A program made the position numbers and the translations under genes. DNA of 64,000 bases, taken from Litoditis marina. Taxonomy: Eukaryota; Nematoda; Chromadorea; Rhabditida; Rhabditidae. The notes below the pieces were generated by a model. It was not told where the DNA came from and ran no database searches. It saw only the letters and a program-made list of their open reading frames with translations. The stretch lies in contig OZ038434.1 of the NCBI GenBank assembly GCA_964036275.1, forward strand, positions 23,603,071 through 23,667,070, in the 5' to 3' direction. Positions 1 to 10,937 of the stretch are shown here, in pieces; the stretch's first letter is position 1, and the number at the start of each line of letters is the position of its first letter.

Positions 1-2240
1 GTCGTTATCTAAGTACAAAGATCAAACTACAATTTGGCTTTGAAAGAAAATATGAAAATATCACTAACATTCCGTATTCCGACGTCCTTGTAGGTCACAG
101 CGAGAGAGGCATTCGGGAACACAGCCAACTGACACTCGGCTGAAAACACGAAATATAGAAAGAGACAGAATCATAAATGTAGTTTGATCTAGATATGCGT
201 CGACCGAAATGCAACGGGATCAAACTACAAACACTATATGTTCGTTCGTGAAAGAATATAGTCTTGGCCACCTTCACTCCCAGAGAAAAGTATTATTTCC
301 AACTAGTTTCTTGATTGAGTGTAGGAGTATGAGTACGAATAACATGCAAAAGTTTAAAGACTCGAAAGTGTTCACGTTACCAGAGAAGTTATCTAACCTG
401 TATAGTTGAAGAATTTCCAGGTCTCCTTGCAGCGCGGCACCACATTCTGTAGAAAAGATACATCATATTAGATAGTGATAGTCCTCATCATTCATGGTGG
501 AACTAGATGTCTCTCGTCAGAATAATTCTCATTAATTGTTAAGTGTAATTATACGCGCTCGAGGTGTTGTACTACAATCTACTACTGTGCGAATTACAGT
601 AGGAAGGGAAACACTTCGAGAGTTGTTGTTTCTGTATTTCACAAGTTTCGATGTGCATAGAGTGAACTACTTCTCAGATTCGGTCACACCCTATCTTTTT
701 TCCACGACCGTGAGAAAAAGAGTGTACAGAACGGGACATTCCGCAGTTCATGCGTGGAACATAATAAGTCTGGCAACCGAGAGAGTGTGTAGATAGAGGA
801 GAGGCAGAGTGTCTGGGACATAAATCACAACTTTATTACTCTCTTAATATGGTGGCGTAGTTGGTTTTGATTTGTAGTTTGGTTGGACTACCCCCAAACT
901 TTGATAAACAACGTTGTCGAACCGTTAAAGAGATTTTTGATTGGTATCATGCCATCATGTTCCTGGTACCCCGTAGGCTTTGATCTGCAGCACCGCTGCG
1001 CATCTGCGCTTTTTGATCTTTCTTATCTGTTGGGAAGACAACAGCGATCGCTCGCACCCCATTGCGTTGACCCTTTGCGATTGGGTTGTTCGCTGTCTTT
1101 GTTGGTCAAAAAGCCTTCACCTCCAAAGTGTTGTTGTCAGCTACGTCGAATACCGTAGTACAGACGGGCGCCTCGAAGTAGGTGTTAGCCCGGTCTTGTT
1201 TTCCCATCAGGACACATAACTGAAAATAAGTTTATCACCTGAAACTTTTGTTGAAATGATGGCTCTGTCACTCGATTTTCCATTAACATAACTGGAAATG
1301 AACAGATTTGTAAACAATGTGGCAAAATCATACTGTATGTCTTCATAAAGGCTGTGTTTCTTTTCCGATTTTGAAGCTGTTTCGTCTGTTGTGCTAACGA
1401 AAGCTAAGTTTTACCACCAAAAATGAAATAGTATACTGTATGTCGGTTTTTGCTGTGTAACGTTGCTGTTTTCTGTTTTTGTTTTCGAACGTCAACTTTA
1501 CTTGGAGTAAATCATGAGAAAAGTAGAACTCAGTTAATTTATGTTCGATATTCGAATAACAATGCAATTATTGTTGTTTTTCTAGCGGGTTGCCAGGCAA
1601 TTCGGCCGCTAACAAGTTTCAGGAGCACGCTTATTGGCAATTTCAGATAAATAATTGTGTTATTTTTCTTTTCGGTATGATTATAAGTTAATTGGGGCAG
1701 TACGCCTTACCGAAAACCTTATTATCGCCTGAAATAATTACCCAACCCTAGAGAACGGATTAAAAAAACATCAGCGTGTAATCTATGAAAAGATTTTGCG
1801 TCTTGACTATGCGTTCCTAAAATGAAGAAAATTTACCCTTTCATAGTTTATAAAATGAGAAAAACTTACTTTTTTTTATAATTTACATCATTTATTTATA
1901 CTGAAATTCCTACAGTGTACGAGAAATTCTCCCCTGACTGTTTTCAAATACAAACTACCTTAATTATTGTCTGAACCGCGGGGTAAACCCCCTCCCCTTG
2001 TCAGAGAGGTTTTTCAACACTCTTTAAAATAGGAAACCCGGATAAAAGCGAAATTATTCAACATTTGAGCAACTACAACGAAATGGACGTTTTGTATCTT
2101 TGATGTAGCGGTCTCAGTAAAAATGCAAAAACGCCTTGACTTGCGAATTTGGCCGCCTCACCGCTCAGGGTTTGTAGCGAAAATTATATTCCGTTCTTTG
2201 TTCCTTAACATTAATGATATTGGTGACTTGAATGACAAAT
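1..2240. other. Intergenic, no gene recognised
   Basis: I see no convincing exon chain here. Open frames are short and have no recognisable domains. The stretch near 180-240 carries the motif TAGTTTGATC with its reverse complement GATCAAACTA about 35 bases away. This is a small palindromic repeat also seen near 5,035-5,105, 11,310-11,365, 12,464-12,530, 13,795-13,815 and 44,520-44,585. The rest is AT-rich unique-looking sequence. Confidence 0.5.
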
Positions 2241-2559
2241 GCGCATATTAAAGGGAACATCTTGATACAGTAACTAATTGACCTACCTCCTCGAACTTGT
2301 CCTGAACCATACTCGTTATATGCAGCTTTTTTGTTTTTAGTTCGATAGCCTCCCTTGTATAAGTTTCTTTCATTCTGTTTCCATTAACATTGATAGTGTT
2401 GGTGAGTCGTATAATCAAAGAAAAAAACAAACCCGATACAGTATTCATTTGACTTACTTCACAGAACTTGTCATCAGCAGTACAATTAGACGATTGGGTA
2501 TGTCCCTTTGTGAAACTGATTAGAAGTAGGACAACTCTTAAAATCCAAGAGCCCGGCAT
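2196..2559 (-). CDS. Candidate small secreted protein, possibly decayed
   Basis: Starting at 2559 on the minus strand is a short frame with a plausible signal peptide (hydrophobic core VVLLLIS, residues 9-15) followed by a polar segment with two Cys. It reaches a GTAAGT donor after the codons for Phe-Cys-Glu at about 2458. A second possible exon ends at a GTAGGT donor near 2287, and a third short one ends at TGA near 2196. The acceptors lack the pyrimidine tract usual in nematodes. The exon-intron block is itself duplicated (about 2,400-2,470 resembles 2,220-2,290). It could be a small secreted-peptide gene or a relic. I do not recognise the product. Confidence 0.25.
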
Positions 2560-2590
2560 CTGAGAACAGCTGAAACAATGATGCCGATTC

Positions 2591-2738
2591 GTTATACTGT
2601 TGGTGTGTTAGTCAATTGCACAGTCACGTGGAACATGTTAAACACAACACAACTCAGAAACGTGTAATGTCGAAGTGCACAATACCTCATTAGAATGTCG
2701 ACTTTACGTGACTATTCAATTTACTTCAAGTATACGCA
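2591..2738 (+). repeat. Small inverted-repeat element, family 4
   Basis: A stretch of about 130 bp containing TTAGTCAATTGCAC, AACTCAGAAACGTG and AGTGCAC. It has close relatives at 3,364-3,490 (inverted), 11,019-11,149 and 56,050-56,180. GTATAC-like sequence occurs at both ends of the better-preserved copies, which suggests a MITE that uses a TA-centred target. Confidence 0.6.
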
Positions 2739-2739
2739 A

Positions 2740-4090
2740 GTGGACGCGTGAAAAAAGAGATGAAATGAGAGAGAGCAGAAGAAGTTAAAGCGTGAAAATA
2801 GGCAATACGAGAATGAAAACATCCACAGTAGTGACGTAACGTGACGTAGACGTAAGGTAACACTAGACGTAACAGTAGTAACGTAACATACGTAAGACGT
2901 AACAGTAGTGCCGTAGAGAATAACTCAGTGACAACAGAAGAAAGACTGCGGTTGATGGAGACTAATTGAAAATGTAGTTGAGATTGTTGTAGAACAACTC
3001 TCTTCTTTTACTTGTCATATACTTGTCACGTGAATCATATGTCTCCTGTCCATTACCTCTGGTCGATTAATGATGTATGTTATCATTCTTTGCGCAGCCT
3101 ACGCGCATATAAACAGCTGACGCGTAGACTGCGCCCCTCCTCTACTCTTTTCCTCACTACCGTGATTGTTGTAGCGTACGGAAGATGAAGGCATTCTATT
3201 CTACGTGTTGATATAGTCTTGAGACCTAAGTGAGATGGGCAAGAAGACCCTGTGAAGGGCAACTACAATCGAAGGGAAAATAACTAGTGAACCCAATTAG
3301 CCACCAAAGAGATAAACTCTGATTACCCAACACAGCAAAATGGTCGAATTTTGAGTATAGAAGTAAATTGAATATTCACGTGCAGTTAGCCTTCTGTAAG
3401 GAATCGTGCACTGTGCAATTGCACGTTTCTGAGTTCTGCTGTGTTTCACATGTTTTACGGGGCTGTGCAATTGACTAACAGTACATTGGACAACGCTTTC
3501 AAAGTTCGGGCTTCCTGACAGCCACTGAACGGAAGTACGCCGAACAATGTTGAATATGTACAATTCGATAAAAGTGTCAGGGTTTGATTTTAACAAAAAA
3601 GAGGAGAACAATGCATTGAGTGGAAGCTGGGTAAAGGCGATGTGTGGGTGAAAACTTGCCTAACTGCATTGAAAGTTTCAAATTCCTACTGTAGGAGTTT
3701 CAGTGGGACTGAAAAGACTATAAAAGACTACGAACAGTGAACACAATACACAGAAAACCAGCAGTCAACACGCTGTGAGGAAAATCCTGTTTTTTTCGAG
3801 TCTTGAGAAAAATTGGAGAAATGAAAAAGATTGTAGCAAAATTGTGAAAATGAATAGAAGGCGTGTGGGTGGAAAACTTAACTGCCGTTCTGATAAAAAC
3901 ATATATTGTAATTACGCTATCTGGTGGTAGATTTCCATGGCAACCAGGCACGTGAATCACAACGTTGAAATTAGCGGAAGTTCTCGAAAAACTTGGAAAG
4001 TTGTTTTGCGAAATTGACAAATTCAACGAATTGAAGCAAATAAAAAATATGTTTGGCGTTGAGTATAAGAAAAACGACATCAGTTCAATC
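2740..4090. other. Intergenic with ACGTAA-rich patch and family-4 relic
   Basis: From about 2,820 to 2,915 the motif ACGTAA/GACGTA recurs about ten times at irregular spacing. An inverted copy of the family-4 element covers about 3,364-3,490. A long minus-strand frame at 3,718-4,293 overlaps repeat sequence and has no domain, so I do not call it a gene. A stretch near 3,100-3,115 (CATATAAACAGCTG) looks promoter-like but no gene follows it. Confidence 0.4.
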
Positions 4091-4145
4091 GTATGACTAG
4101 CCGTATGAATTTTGAGGTTGGAACAACATTTTTCAATCCATTTTC

Positions 4146-4346
4146 TATAGGTTTTGTCAAACCGTTGTGGACACCGTACCATCAATTTTGTGAGGGGCGG
4201 AGTTTGGCGATCAGCCAGCTCATCTGCGTATCTTTGATCTACACACTCTCTCAGCTGCTGACATTTAATCAACGACCGCTCGTCTTGCATCACTCAATCA
4301 ATCCAGCTCTCTGCTGTCTTCTCGGGAAAATGGCGACTATAGATGT
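4146..4346 (+). repeat. Interspersed repeat, family 3
   Basis: About 200 bp containing GTCAAACCGTTGTGGACACC, then GATCTACACACTCTCTCAGC, ending near GCTGTCTTC and GGGAAAATGGCGACTAT. Clear relatives lie at 13,574-13,766 (same strand) and 31,848-32,092 (inverted), with a weaker one at 21,245-21,437. No coding signal. It is probably a non-autonomous transposon. Confidence 0.6.
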
Positions 4347-4799
4347 GCCGAAAAACTTTAAATTCATACTTTTAGAATTTCTCCACTTCCAATCTCCCAA
4401 TGTATATATTGGTACTGTACAAAACTGGTTTCCGTACTGGTGAGTAACCTCGGTATGGTCTCCTGAGCATGTTTACTGTTTGTTTATATTTGGTGATAAC
4501 AACAGTGTGATCGATAAACTTCATGAATGGGCCACAAAACTAACAGAACACGTAAAATATTATCTAGAGCACCTAAGGCGTTACTTGACGAAGTCAAACC
4601 TGTTATGTTAGGGTTACTAGTATTACTGAAAGAAAACAGAAGTAAAACACAATTGTAAAATAAACATTTAAAATGATGAATGTTAGAATGTACAGTATAA
4701 TGGTAACATAAAATTTGAATATACAATGTTAACCGGGTAGGTCACCACAACACATCTGAGAAAACCATCATCAGTGTATAGGGGATGCCAAATTCAAAA

Positions 4800-4973
4800 A
4801 TGGTTGGGTCTGGCCGGAATCGAACCTGCGAGTAAAAGTTGTATAGCTAGGCGCTAACAAATGCGCTACGAGAGTACATGACCAATGAGCCTTGGAACCG
4901 GAGACGTGTGTCCGTACACAGTGAAAATCGAGATCTACAGTACCCTCCCACGTTTTCGTTGGCGACGACTATA
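4800..4973 (-). mobile_element. tRNA-like SINE element, copy 1
   Basis: On the minus strand the element starts TATAGTCGTCGCC and contains a tRNA-like part with an A-box-like TCGTAGCGCATTTGTTAGCG and a B box GGTTCGATTCC. The acceptor and anticodon stems do not form a sound tRNA. Three more copies are in the window (8,031-8,220; 9,193-9,384; 22,259-22,440). The tRNA-like region follows a conserved 5' part of about 85 bp. Confidence 0.65.
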
Positions 4974-5448
4974 ATGGAAATAAAGAGACTAATGCTGGAA
5001 GTCTGCCTTATAGGGAGTCAATCAATATTTTTTGTAGTTTGATCTGGAAGCACGCTATCATTTTCGAGTTCAGGTCGAAAACAAAAGAGATCAAAGTACG
5101 AAAACATTGAAAAGAAGCAACATACACCTTGTAGCCTTTGGGAAGATGTCTCCTCTGAGAATGTACAATACAAAGTTTACAAAGGTTTTCACTGCAAAAT
5201 TACCAATAAACAACAGAGGCTTTCAATTCAACTTTCAATTTGACCCAAAACTGAAAATAGTCGAATCTGAATGAAGTTGTGAAGAAAAAAATTATAACAA
5301 AAAAAACCGGCAGTGAAACCATTTATTATTTTCTGGTATAAATGAATAAAACGTTGAAACACTCTAAAATACAAGGGTAAAGTATACGCTTTCAAGAAAA
5401 CTCACGTGATTTACGTTAAACTTATGGAAAATGAATCGTTGTTTACAA

Positions 5449-6863
5449 CTAGCCATACAAAACACTAAACAATACAACAAGAAAGGCAATAGTCGCAAGT
5501 ATAAGGAGGACAATGCCGCAAATACGTTGTCGACAAAGACGAGAAGTGGTCACTGAAAAATCGATATGAAACAGAAAGTAGGAAAGTATTCAGTGTTACC
5601 TCATTATAGTTGTATAATAATGATTAGTAATGTTGGTAGAGACAAATTGGAAGTAGTAGTAGGTACATAGGTGAAAAGTCACGGGCCTAAAAGGTTCCTT
5701 TTAGGCCCGCGATTACAGTAGCCGAAATCACCCTATTAGGGCCTACTAGAGGCGCTTAGGGTAACATTTTTCGTCTCAAATACTGGATTAAATATGTTTA
5801 TCTTGCTCAACCTTGTGTTAGTCACTCGAGGAATATGAAAAAACATAGATTAGTGCAACATAGCTGCAATCAAAATCAAAAACAATGAAAAAAGCTAGGT
5901 CGATATCGAAATCGCGGCCCTTTTAGGGCCTTTTGGGCCCGCGTTTGCAAAATCACCCGAAATTCCCCTTTTAGGGGCTAATAGTCCCTTGACTCTTCAC
6001 CTGAGAAAGTATTCAGTGTTACTTTATTATAGTTCTATAATAATGATTAGTAATGTTGATAGAGAAGTATTGAAAGTAGTACTATGTGCAGGTAACATGA
6101 TAACTATAGTCACTTCCGGCATGAAAGTTTTCTAGCGCAAAATACAGCTTTTCAGTATTTTGAAACACATTAATAAATAAAGTATCGTTTGCGAAGGCAC
6201 AATGATGAACATTTGCACAATCACATGAATGAAATGGCCTAGAAGTGTTGTGGGATTACTGTAGGAGTCTCAGTGTGAATGAAACAGGCTATTTCGATTT
6301 CTCCCCATTTATTCAACTGAACAATATCCTTCAAAGTAAACATATTGATTACTCTTCTTATCAGTCTCCCTTCCTTCATGTTAGCAAATACAACCTCAAA
6401 GTGTTATACAATACAATATCACAACAATTTATTTGCGATTCAACACGGGACTTTTCACTTTGAAGATAGTTCAATGGCCGCACTCCCATAGAATGGATGG
6501 AGATAAGTAAGAGTAATTTACTGTTTTTCCACAACACTTGGTCTGAGAAGAGCAAACCTTTCGGTAATACATATACAAATAAAGAATTTAATTAAATTTA
6601 CCTACTACGACGTCTGGTCTTCTCGGAGAAGTTTCGACTCTATAACAGTTTTGAGGAACATAATTTAGTTGAGGTTGTTGATTTGCATTCAATTGAGAGA
6701 CCGAAATATTAGTAGGTTGAATAGTCGGGTCAGAATAATAACCAGGCGGAGGGGATGCTGTAGCACTCTGTTCTGCTGTGTTGGCATAATTGGGTGGAAG
6801 GGATTCTGTAGCACTCTGTTCTGCTGTGCTCGCGGAGGGAGTGTAGTTAGGGGGAGCTTCCAT
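5449..6863 (-). CDS. PPxY-motif single-pass membrane protein, copy 1
   Basis: A two-exon gene: 6863-6602 and 5552-5449 (phase 1 junction; donor GTAAAT, acceptor TTTTCAG), 121 residues. I chose the ATG that begins MEAPP because that Met is conserved in nearly all copies (copy 6 reads MDSPP). Exon 1 is Pro/Tyr/Gln-rich and holds PPNY twice and PPGYY, with the Ser/Ala/Thr repeat ANTAEQSAT occurring twice. It ends with the family signature YVPQNCY and SPRR. Exon 2 gives a few basic residues, then a hydrophobic run of about 20 residues (GIVLLILATIAFLVVLF) and a very short tail. The product is likely a membrane protein with a cytosolic N-terminal region able to bind WW domains, for example in NEDD4-type ubiquitin ligases. 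That is inference from the motif; I know no named homologue. It is the most downstream member of a tandem array. Confidence 0.75.
5582..6095. repeat. GGGCC-rich inverted-repeat element with duplicated flanks
   Basis: Within the intron of the first PPxY gene, a segment of about 330 bp (5,671-6,000) starts AGGTGAAAAGTCA and ends TGACTCTTCACCT. It carries short hairpins built of GGGCCTAAAAGG and CCCTTTTAGGGCC. Both sides are flanked by a direct repeat of about 90 bp (5,582-5,670 and 6,006-6,095, beginning GAAAGTATTCAGTGTTAC). It is probably a non-autonomous element plus a local duplication. Confidence 0.6.
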
Positions 6864-6930
6864 AGGGTAGTTCGAACGAATGATAAAATCGATGGTTACC
6901 AACCCCCTTTAGGGACTGTTTCAATGGATT

Positions 6931-6983
6931 ATGACGTCATTTAAGATAACAAAGAGCAGTCTTTGATAAAAATGTGACGTATC
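6931..6983 (-). promoter_or_regulatory. Conserved upstream CRE/GATA block, PPxY copy 1
   Basis: About 70 bp upstream of the ATG. In gene orientation: TACGTCA, then TTTTATCAAAGACTGCTCT, then TTGTTATC and ATGACGTCAT. That is two CRE-like sites bracketing two GATA sites (TTATC) some 20 bp apart. The same order is seen upstream of other copies in the family. Regulators such as ATF/CREB and GATA factors are inferred from motif shape only. Confidence 0.6.
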
Positions 6984-7104
6984 AACCGAAATCACGTGTG
7001 GTGACACACATTGATTAGTTGACCGCAAAATGCGTTTTCAAGTTCGTATTTTATAATAGATATATATTTGCAGGATCGAAATTGTGTTGTTTCAGTATAG
7101 CTTG

Positions 7105-7745
7105 GCAAGCTATAGTTCCGGTCACACCCTCGGCAGCGAATGAATATTCTAGGTTATTTCTGACCACTTTGCAGTTTATCAAAGAAATGAATATAGGTTT
7201 TTCACAAAAAAACTTGATTGGAACAAATTTTCGAATACTTATGGGGAAAATTGAAGTATCGCCCCCCACTTTAGTTGAGTCCCCCCCCCGTAGCACTTCA
7301 ACCCCCCACCCAAGCTAAAACCTGAAAATCTAGGAGAGGGGGGGGGGGTCAAAATTCAACTTCGACATTTACTATTTACCCCCCACTTGGGTCGGCGGGG
7401 GGTAGAACTTCAATGGTGGGGGGTCAAACTTCAACGAGTGGGGGGCTGAACTTCAATACCGGAAATGTTTACTTTTTACCCCCCACCCTCAAACTTTAGT
7501 ATTGCAGGTGATAAATTGCATTATAACCCCCCGGTGGGCGGGGGGGGGGGTCAAACTACAATTCCCCAAACGCAATATAAATTCAGAAAGGTGGGGGGTA
7601 AAAAGTCAATGTTCCCTACTTATGTATTCGAAAATTTGTTCCAATCAAGAAAAAATTATCCTCAAAAATCATCTAAGAAAAAATCATCCGAAAATCTTAA
7701 CACGATGCCATTGAGTCTCAGTGCAAATGAAAAGAACTATAGTTT
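7105..7745 (+). mobile_element. TATAGTT-type inverted-repeat element with G/C-run core
   Basis: The outer ends are TATAGTTCCGGTCACACCC and the reverse complement of a matching TATAGTTC end near 7,740. An inner inverted pair CTTGATTGGAACAAATTTTC lies at 7,212 and, inverted, near 7,650. The centre (about 7,260-7,610) is full of runs of 6-10 C or G, several spelling ACCCCCCAC or its complement. It is non-coding. The G runs could form quadruplexes. Confidence 0.6.
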
Positions 7746-8030
7746 TGTAATGATTATCCAGTAGTGTTCTCGTGAGTTGAATTTAATCAGAGTATAACTT
7801 CATGTTTGTCGAAACCGAGAAACTTGGGAAACGCAAAAAAAGTTTTCTTTGTCTCGAAAAAGAGCTCAATTTCAAAGAAGGGAAATGGGAAGGTACAGAG
7901 TTGAACTGAATTCTTAATTCCAATAACTGAAAATCGAACCAAAAGTAAACCAGCTCGCCCAATTCGAAAGTTTAACGACCTCTACGCCATAGACAAATGT
8001 TTCAGTATTGGTATCTGTTTCATTATAGTG

Positions 8031-8220
8031 AGTGCCAAATTTATGATTTTCTGTCTCTTGCCGGAATCGAACCTGCGACCAAAACTTTCGCAGCAGGGCG
8101 CAAACCTCTGTGCTATTGAAGCACATAACCGGCGAGCTTTGAAATCGAAGACATGTGTGAGTACACAGCGGAAATTCAGATATACAGTACCCTCCCGCCT
8201 TTCCGTTGGCGACGACTATA
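8031..8220 (-). mobile_element. tRNA-like SINE element, copy 2
   Basis: Same family as 4,800-4,973: a TATAGTCGTCGCCAACGG head, a tRNA-like middle with GTGCTTCAATAGCAC, and B box GGTTCGATTCC. It ends near an AT-rich tail (AAATTTGGCAC, inverted). Confidence 0.7.
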
Positions 8221-8687
8221 TTTGCTACCTTTCAATACGATGCATCTAGTTTATTTTATCCACATCACTGTGGATGCCTCATGAGCGAGCTTCTTGATTC
8301 AAGTGGTTAGGTTTGGGGTATTTCAAACGTATCATTTACTTATGCTTCTCATCTCTTGTTCTCTAGTTAATTCACCCACATCTGAGTATTCATTTTGGAT
8401 TTTAATTAGGTGCTAAATTGAAAAAAGTGGCATACGTCATAAACTATTTCACCATCTTTTCTCTTTTTATCGTTCAACTCAGTTTTTTTGTTTCTGTGTA
8501 GTAAATCTGTTACCTTCAAAACTCTATAATGAACAACAACAGTAGGATAAAAGAATATTTTCTTTACAATAGGAAGTGAGTGAAATAAGAAATGTAACAA
8601 TTGAAGCAAATAAAGAGCACCATTTCCTAGAAACTCGTGATGTCATGATCATTCTTTACAATAATTGAGGAAAATGACCGTTTGTTG

Positions 8688-8923
8688 TATAGTGCCCACA
8701 TTTTCCAACTGGACTCGTTGGAAGCGTGCCAAAACATTGGAAAATTGTTATTTAGAGAAAACAGGCATTTTATATAAAGTTACCTTGAATACGAATATAA
8801 GAAAGGGAAGAACCCTTCACATGAATTTCTATTGTTTTGAAGTGTTTCAACATGTTCAAAAACTGCCTTGAAATTTCATTGGCAAGCTGCCAAGTCCAGT
8901 TGGGAAATGTGCGAACTATATTC
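8688..8923 (+). mobile_element. TATAGTT-type small inverted-repeat element
   Basis: The termini are TATAGTGCCCACATTTTCCA and the inverted CCAGTTGGGAAATGTGCGAAC. The inner TIR sequence carries GCGTGCCAA and TTGGCAAGCTGCC. It is bounded by TA. No coding content. Confidence 0.6.
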
Positions 8924-9192
8924 GACCTCAATATTTGACATAATTACGACTTTCGACCGAAAAGGAACATAATCAAATTACAAACACATCAGTAAACGTA
9001 TTTGGGTAGTCACAACACTGTTTCCATAAAAATTCATCATAAATATTCAAAACAACTACAAAATGATATAATGTCTTCGAAAACAATTATATCCAAACAC
9101 AAGTGGGTGAGAAGTGTTAGAACTGGAAGATAAAACAGAGCCGTTTCATAGGAAGTTATTGTTCATGTTTTTGTTTTTGTTTCTGTTTATAG

Positions 9193-9384
9193 GGTGTGCC
9201 AAATTTATAGAAGTTTGGCTCTCGCCGGATTCGAACCTGCGAGCAAAAGTTCGGTAGCAGGGCGCCAACCACTGCACTATTAGAGGACATAACTAGAGAG
9301 CTTTGGAAACGGAGACATGTGTGCGTACACAGCGGAAAGTGAGATATACAGAACCCTCCCGCCTTTCCGTTGGCGACGACTATA
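9193..9384 (-). mobile_element. tRNA-like SINE element, copy 3
   Basis: The best preserved of the four. The minus strand reads TATAGTCGTCGCCAACGG, a conserved ACACATGTCTCCGTTTCC, the A-box-like AATAGTGCAGTGGTTGGCGC, then B box GGTTCGAATCC and a 3' tail ending near CACCCTATA. It lies in the spacer just downstream of the second PPxY gene. Confidence 0.7.
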
Positions 9385-9495
9385 GCGTGACGAAGCACGA
9401 AGCATTTTTCTCTGATGAGCGAGTGCCACATTCTTTGAATGTAGATAAATAAATAAATAAATGAAATTATATTCACTCTATTATAGCACATCAAA

Positions 9496-10341
9496 CTACA
9501 TTACCAACCTCACCATACCGAATACCAGTACCCCAAATAAAATAATCAGAAACACGGATACAAAACAACAACCAATTCTATGTACGAGACGTTGGCGACG
9601 ACGGAGCGCAGGGGAAATGACTGGAAAAATCGATATTCAAAGAAAAATCAATAAAAAAGAACTTTTGTGCTATTTATATATCAATTTTTATATCCTATTT
9701 ATATATCAATACTATTTATTAAAATATATTGTGTCACTAGGATGTTTTGGATGTTATAGTTATATGACTGTGCTCAGTAAAATTTGAATTTATCGTATGA
9801 AAAGACAAAACGTAGATGAAAAGATGAACTAAAAAAACGATTTTTGAGTTCGACTTTCACTGAGCATTCATATAACTAAAATAACTTTTGTGGTGTCAAA
9901 AGAATAAACATTTTCATCACCGTAAATTTTGCAGGACTTCTTTGAATACATCACTCGGTTTATTTTCACATGTTCACTATTTAGATAGCAAAATATTCTG
10001 ACGCTATCCTATATTTTCTTCATTAAACACAGTGTATATATATCTAATAATAATATTACTCATATTTGGTTTGTTGAACGCATAACAAAAACATAACAAA
10101 AACATAAAAAGATGAGAAACCAACAATAATTACCTGTAACACTACGTGGTCTAGGCGAAGTTTCAGTTGTATGACAACTGGGTGGTGGTGCTGGGCTCAC
10201 ATCAATTTGATGTAGTTGATGTATCGAAATAGGAATAGGTTCGATACTTGAATCCTCAGGATAATATGCTAATGGAAGGGTTACGGTAGCACTTTGTTCT
10301 GCTGTGTTGGCGGTATGAGTATATTCAGGGGGAGCTTCCAT
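9496..10341 (-). CDS. PPxY-motif single-pass membrane protein, copy 2
   Basis: Exons 10341-10134 and 9620-9496 (phase 1; donor GTAATT, acceptor TTTTCCAG), 110 residues. Exon 1 has MEAPPEY, the repeat ANTAEQSATV once, then a Pro-rich segment with PPPSC replacing the usual NQQPQ stretch, and ends SPRPRSV. Only the first PPxY is canonical; the second site reads PLAYY. Exon 2 encodes RRRQR, then a hydrophobic segment (FVSVFLIILFGVLVFGM) and a short tail. The divergent mid-region suggests relaxed or shifted selection compared with copies 1, 6 and 7. Function is inferred only from PPxY plus a membrane anchor. Confidence 0.7.
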
Positions 10342-10407
10342 GTGTGGTTCAAACAACAGATAAAATTGATTGGTATCACCCTATTTAGACAAGATTTCGG
10401 CTGTTTC

Positions 10408-10460
10408 AGACGTAGATTGAAGATAACAGAGAGCGGTCTTTGATAACAAATTGTGACGTA
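10408..10460 (-). promoter_or_regulatory. Upstream CRE/GATA block, PPxY copy 2
   Basis: The same block as at the first copy. The distal TACGTCA, both GATA sites and the spacer AAAGACCGCTC are kept. The gene-proximal CRE is degraded to CTACGTCT. Confidence 0.5.
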
Positions 10461-10937
10461 TTATTCAAAATCATGTGCGGTGACACATCTTGACTAGTTG
10501 ACAGCAACATTTGTTTTTGGGTCTGTGTTTTATACTTTCTATATTGGCTGAATTGAAATTTGGTTGCAAAATTTGGTTGCTTGTCCCTTAAAGCAAGCGT
10601 TTACAGTGTACGTCGCACGATCCCGCTGTGTTTCAATTTTGAAATCGTTGATTTTCGTTCGGAGCTCAAATAATGACGTATAACTACGGGAACGATGTGC
10701 GACCCCCCCTCTAATTGAAATATTCCGGTAGTAAATAGACTGTTTACATCGAAACTTTAATATGAATAATATACTACATTGATTACATCGAAACTTCATT
10801 ATAAATAAAATAAACAGATATACGACGACTCAATGTATTTTGAAACAATGAGATCCGAACGTAAGTAATAAAAGTAGTTTAAACAGAACCGTTTCATTTT
10901 CTCATTCTGTAGAAGAATTCCACTGTATTAGATTGAA

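Noticed and set aside
3718..4293. 191-residue minus-strand open frame
   Set aside because: It overlaps an interspersed repeat (family 3), has no domain, no splice partners and biased AT-rich composition.
9222..9300. Functional tRNA gene
   Set aside because: A and B boxes are present but acceptor and anticodon stems do not pair, and the sequence recurs four times with a shared non-tRNA head.
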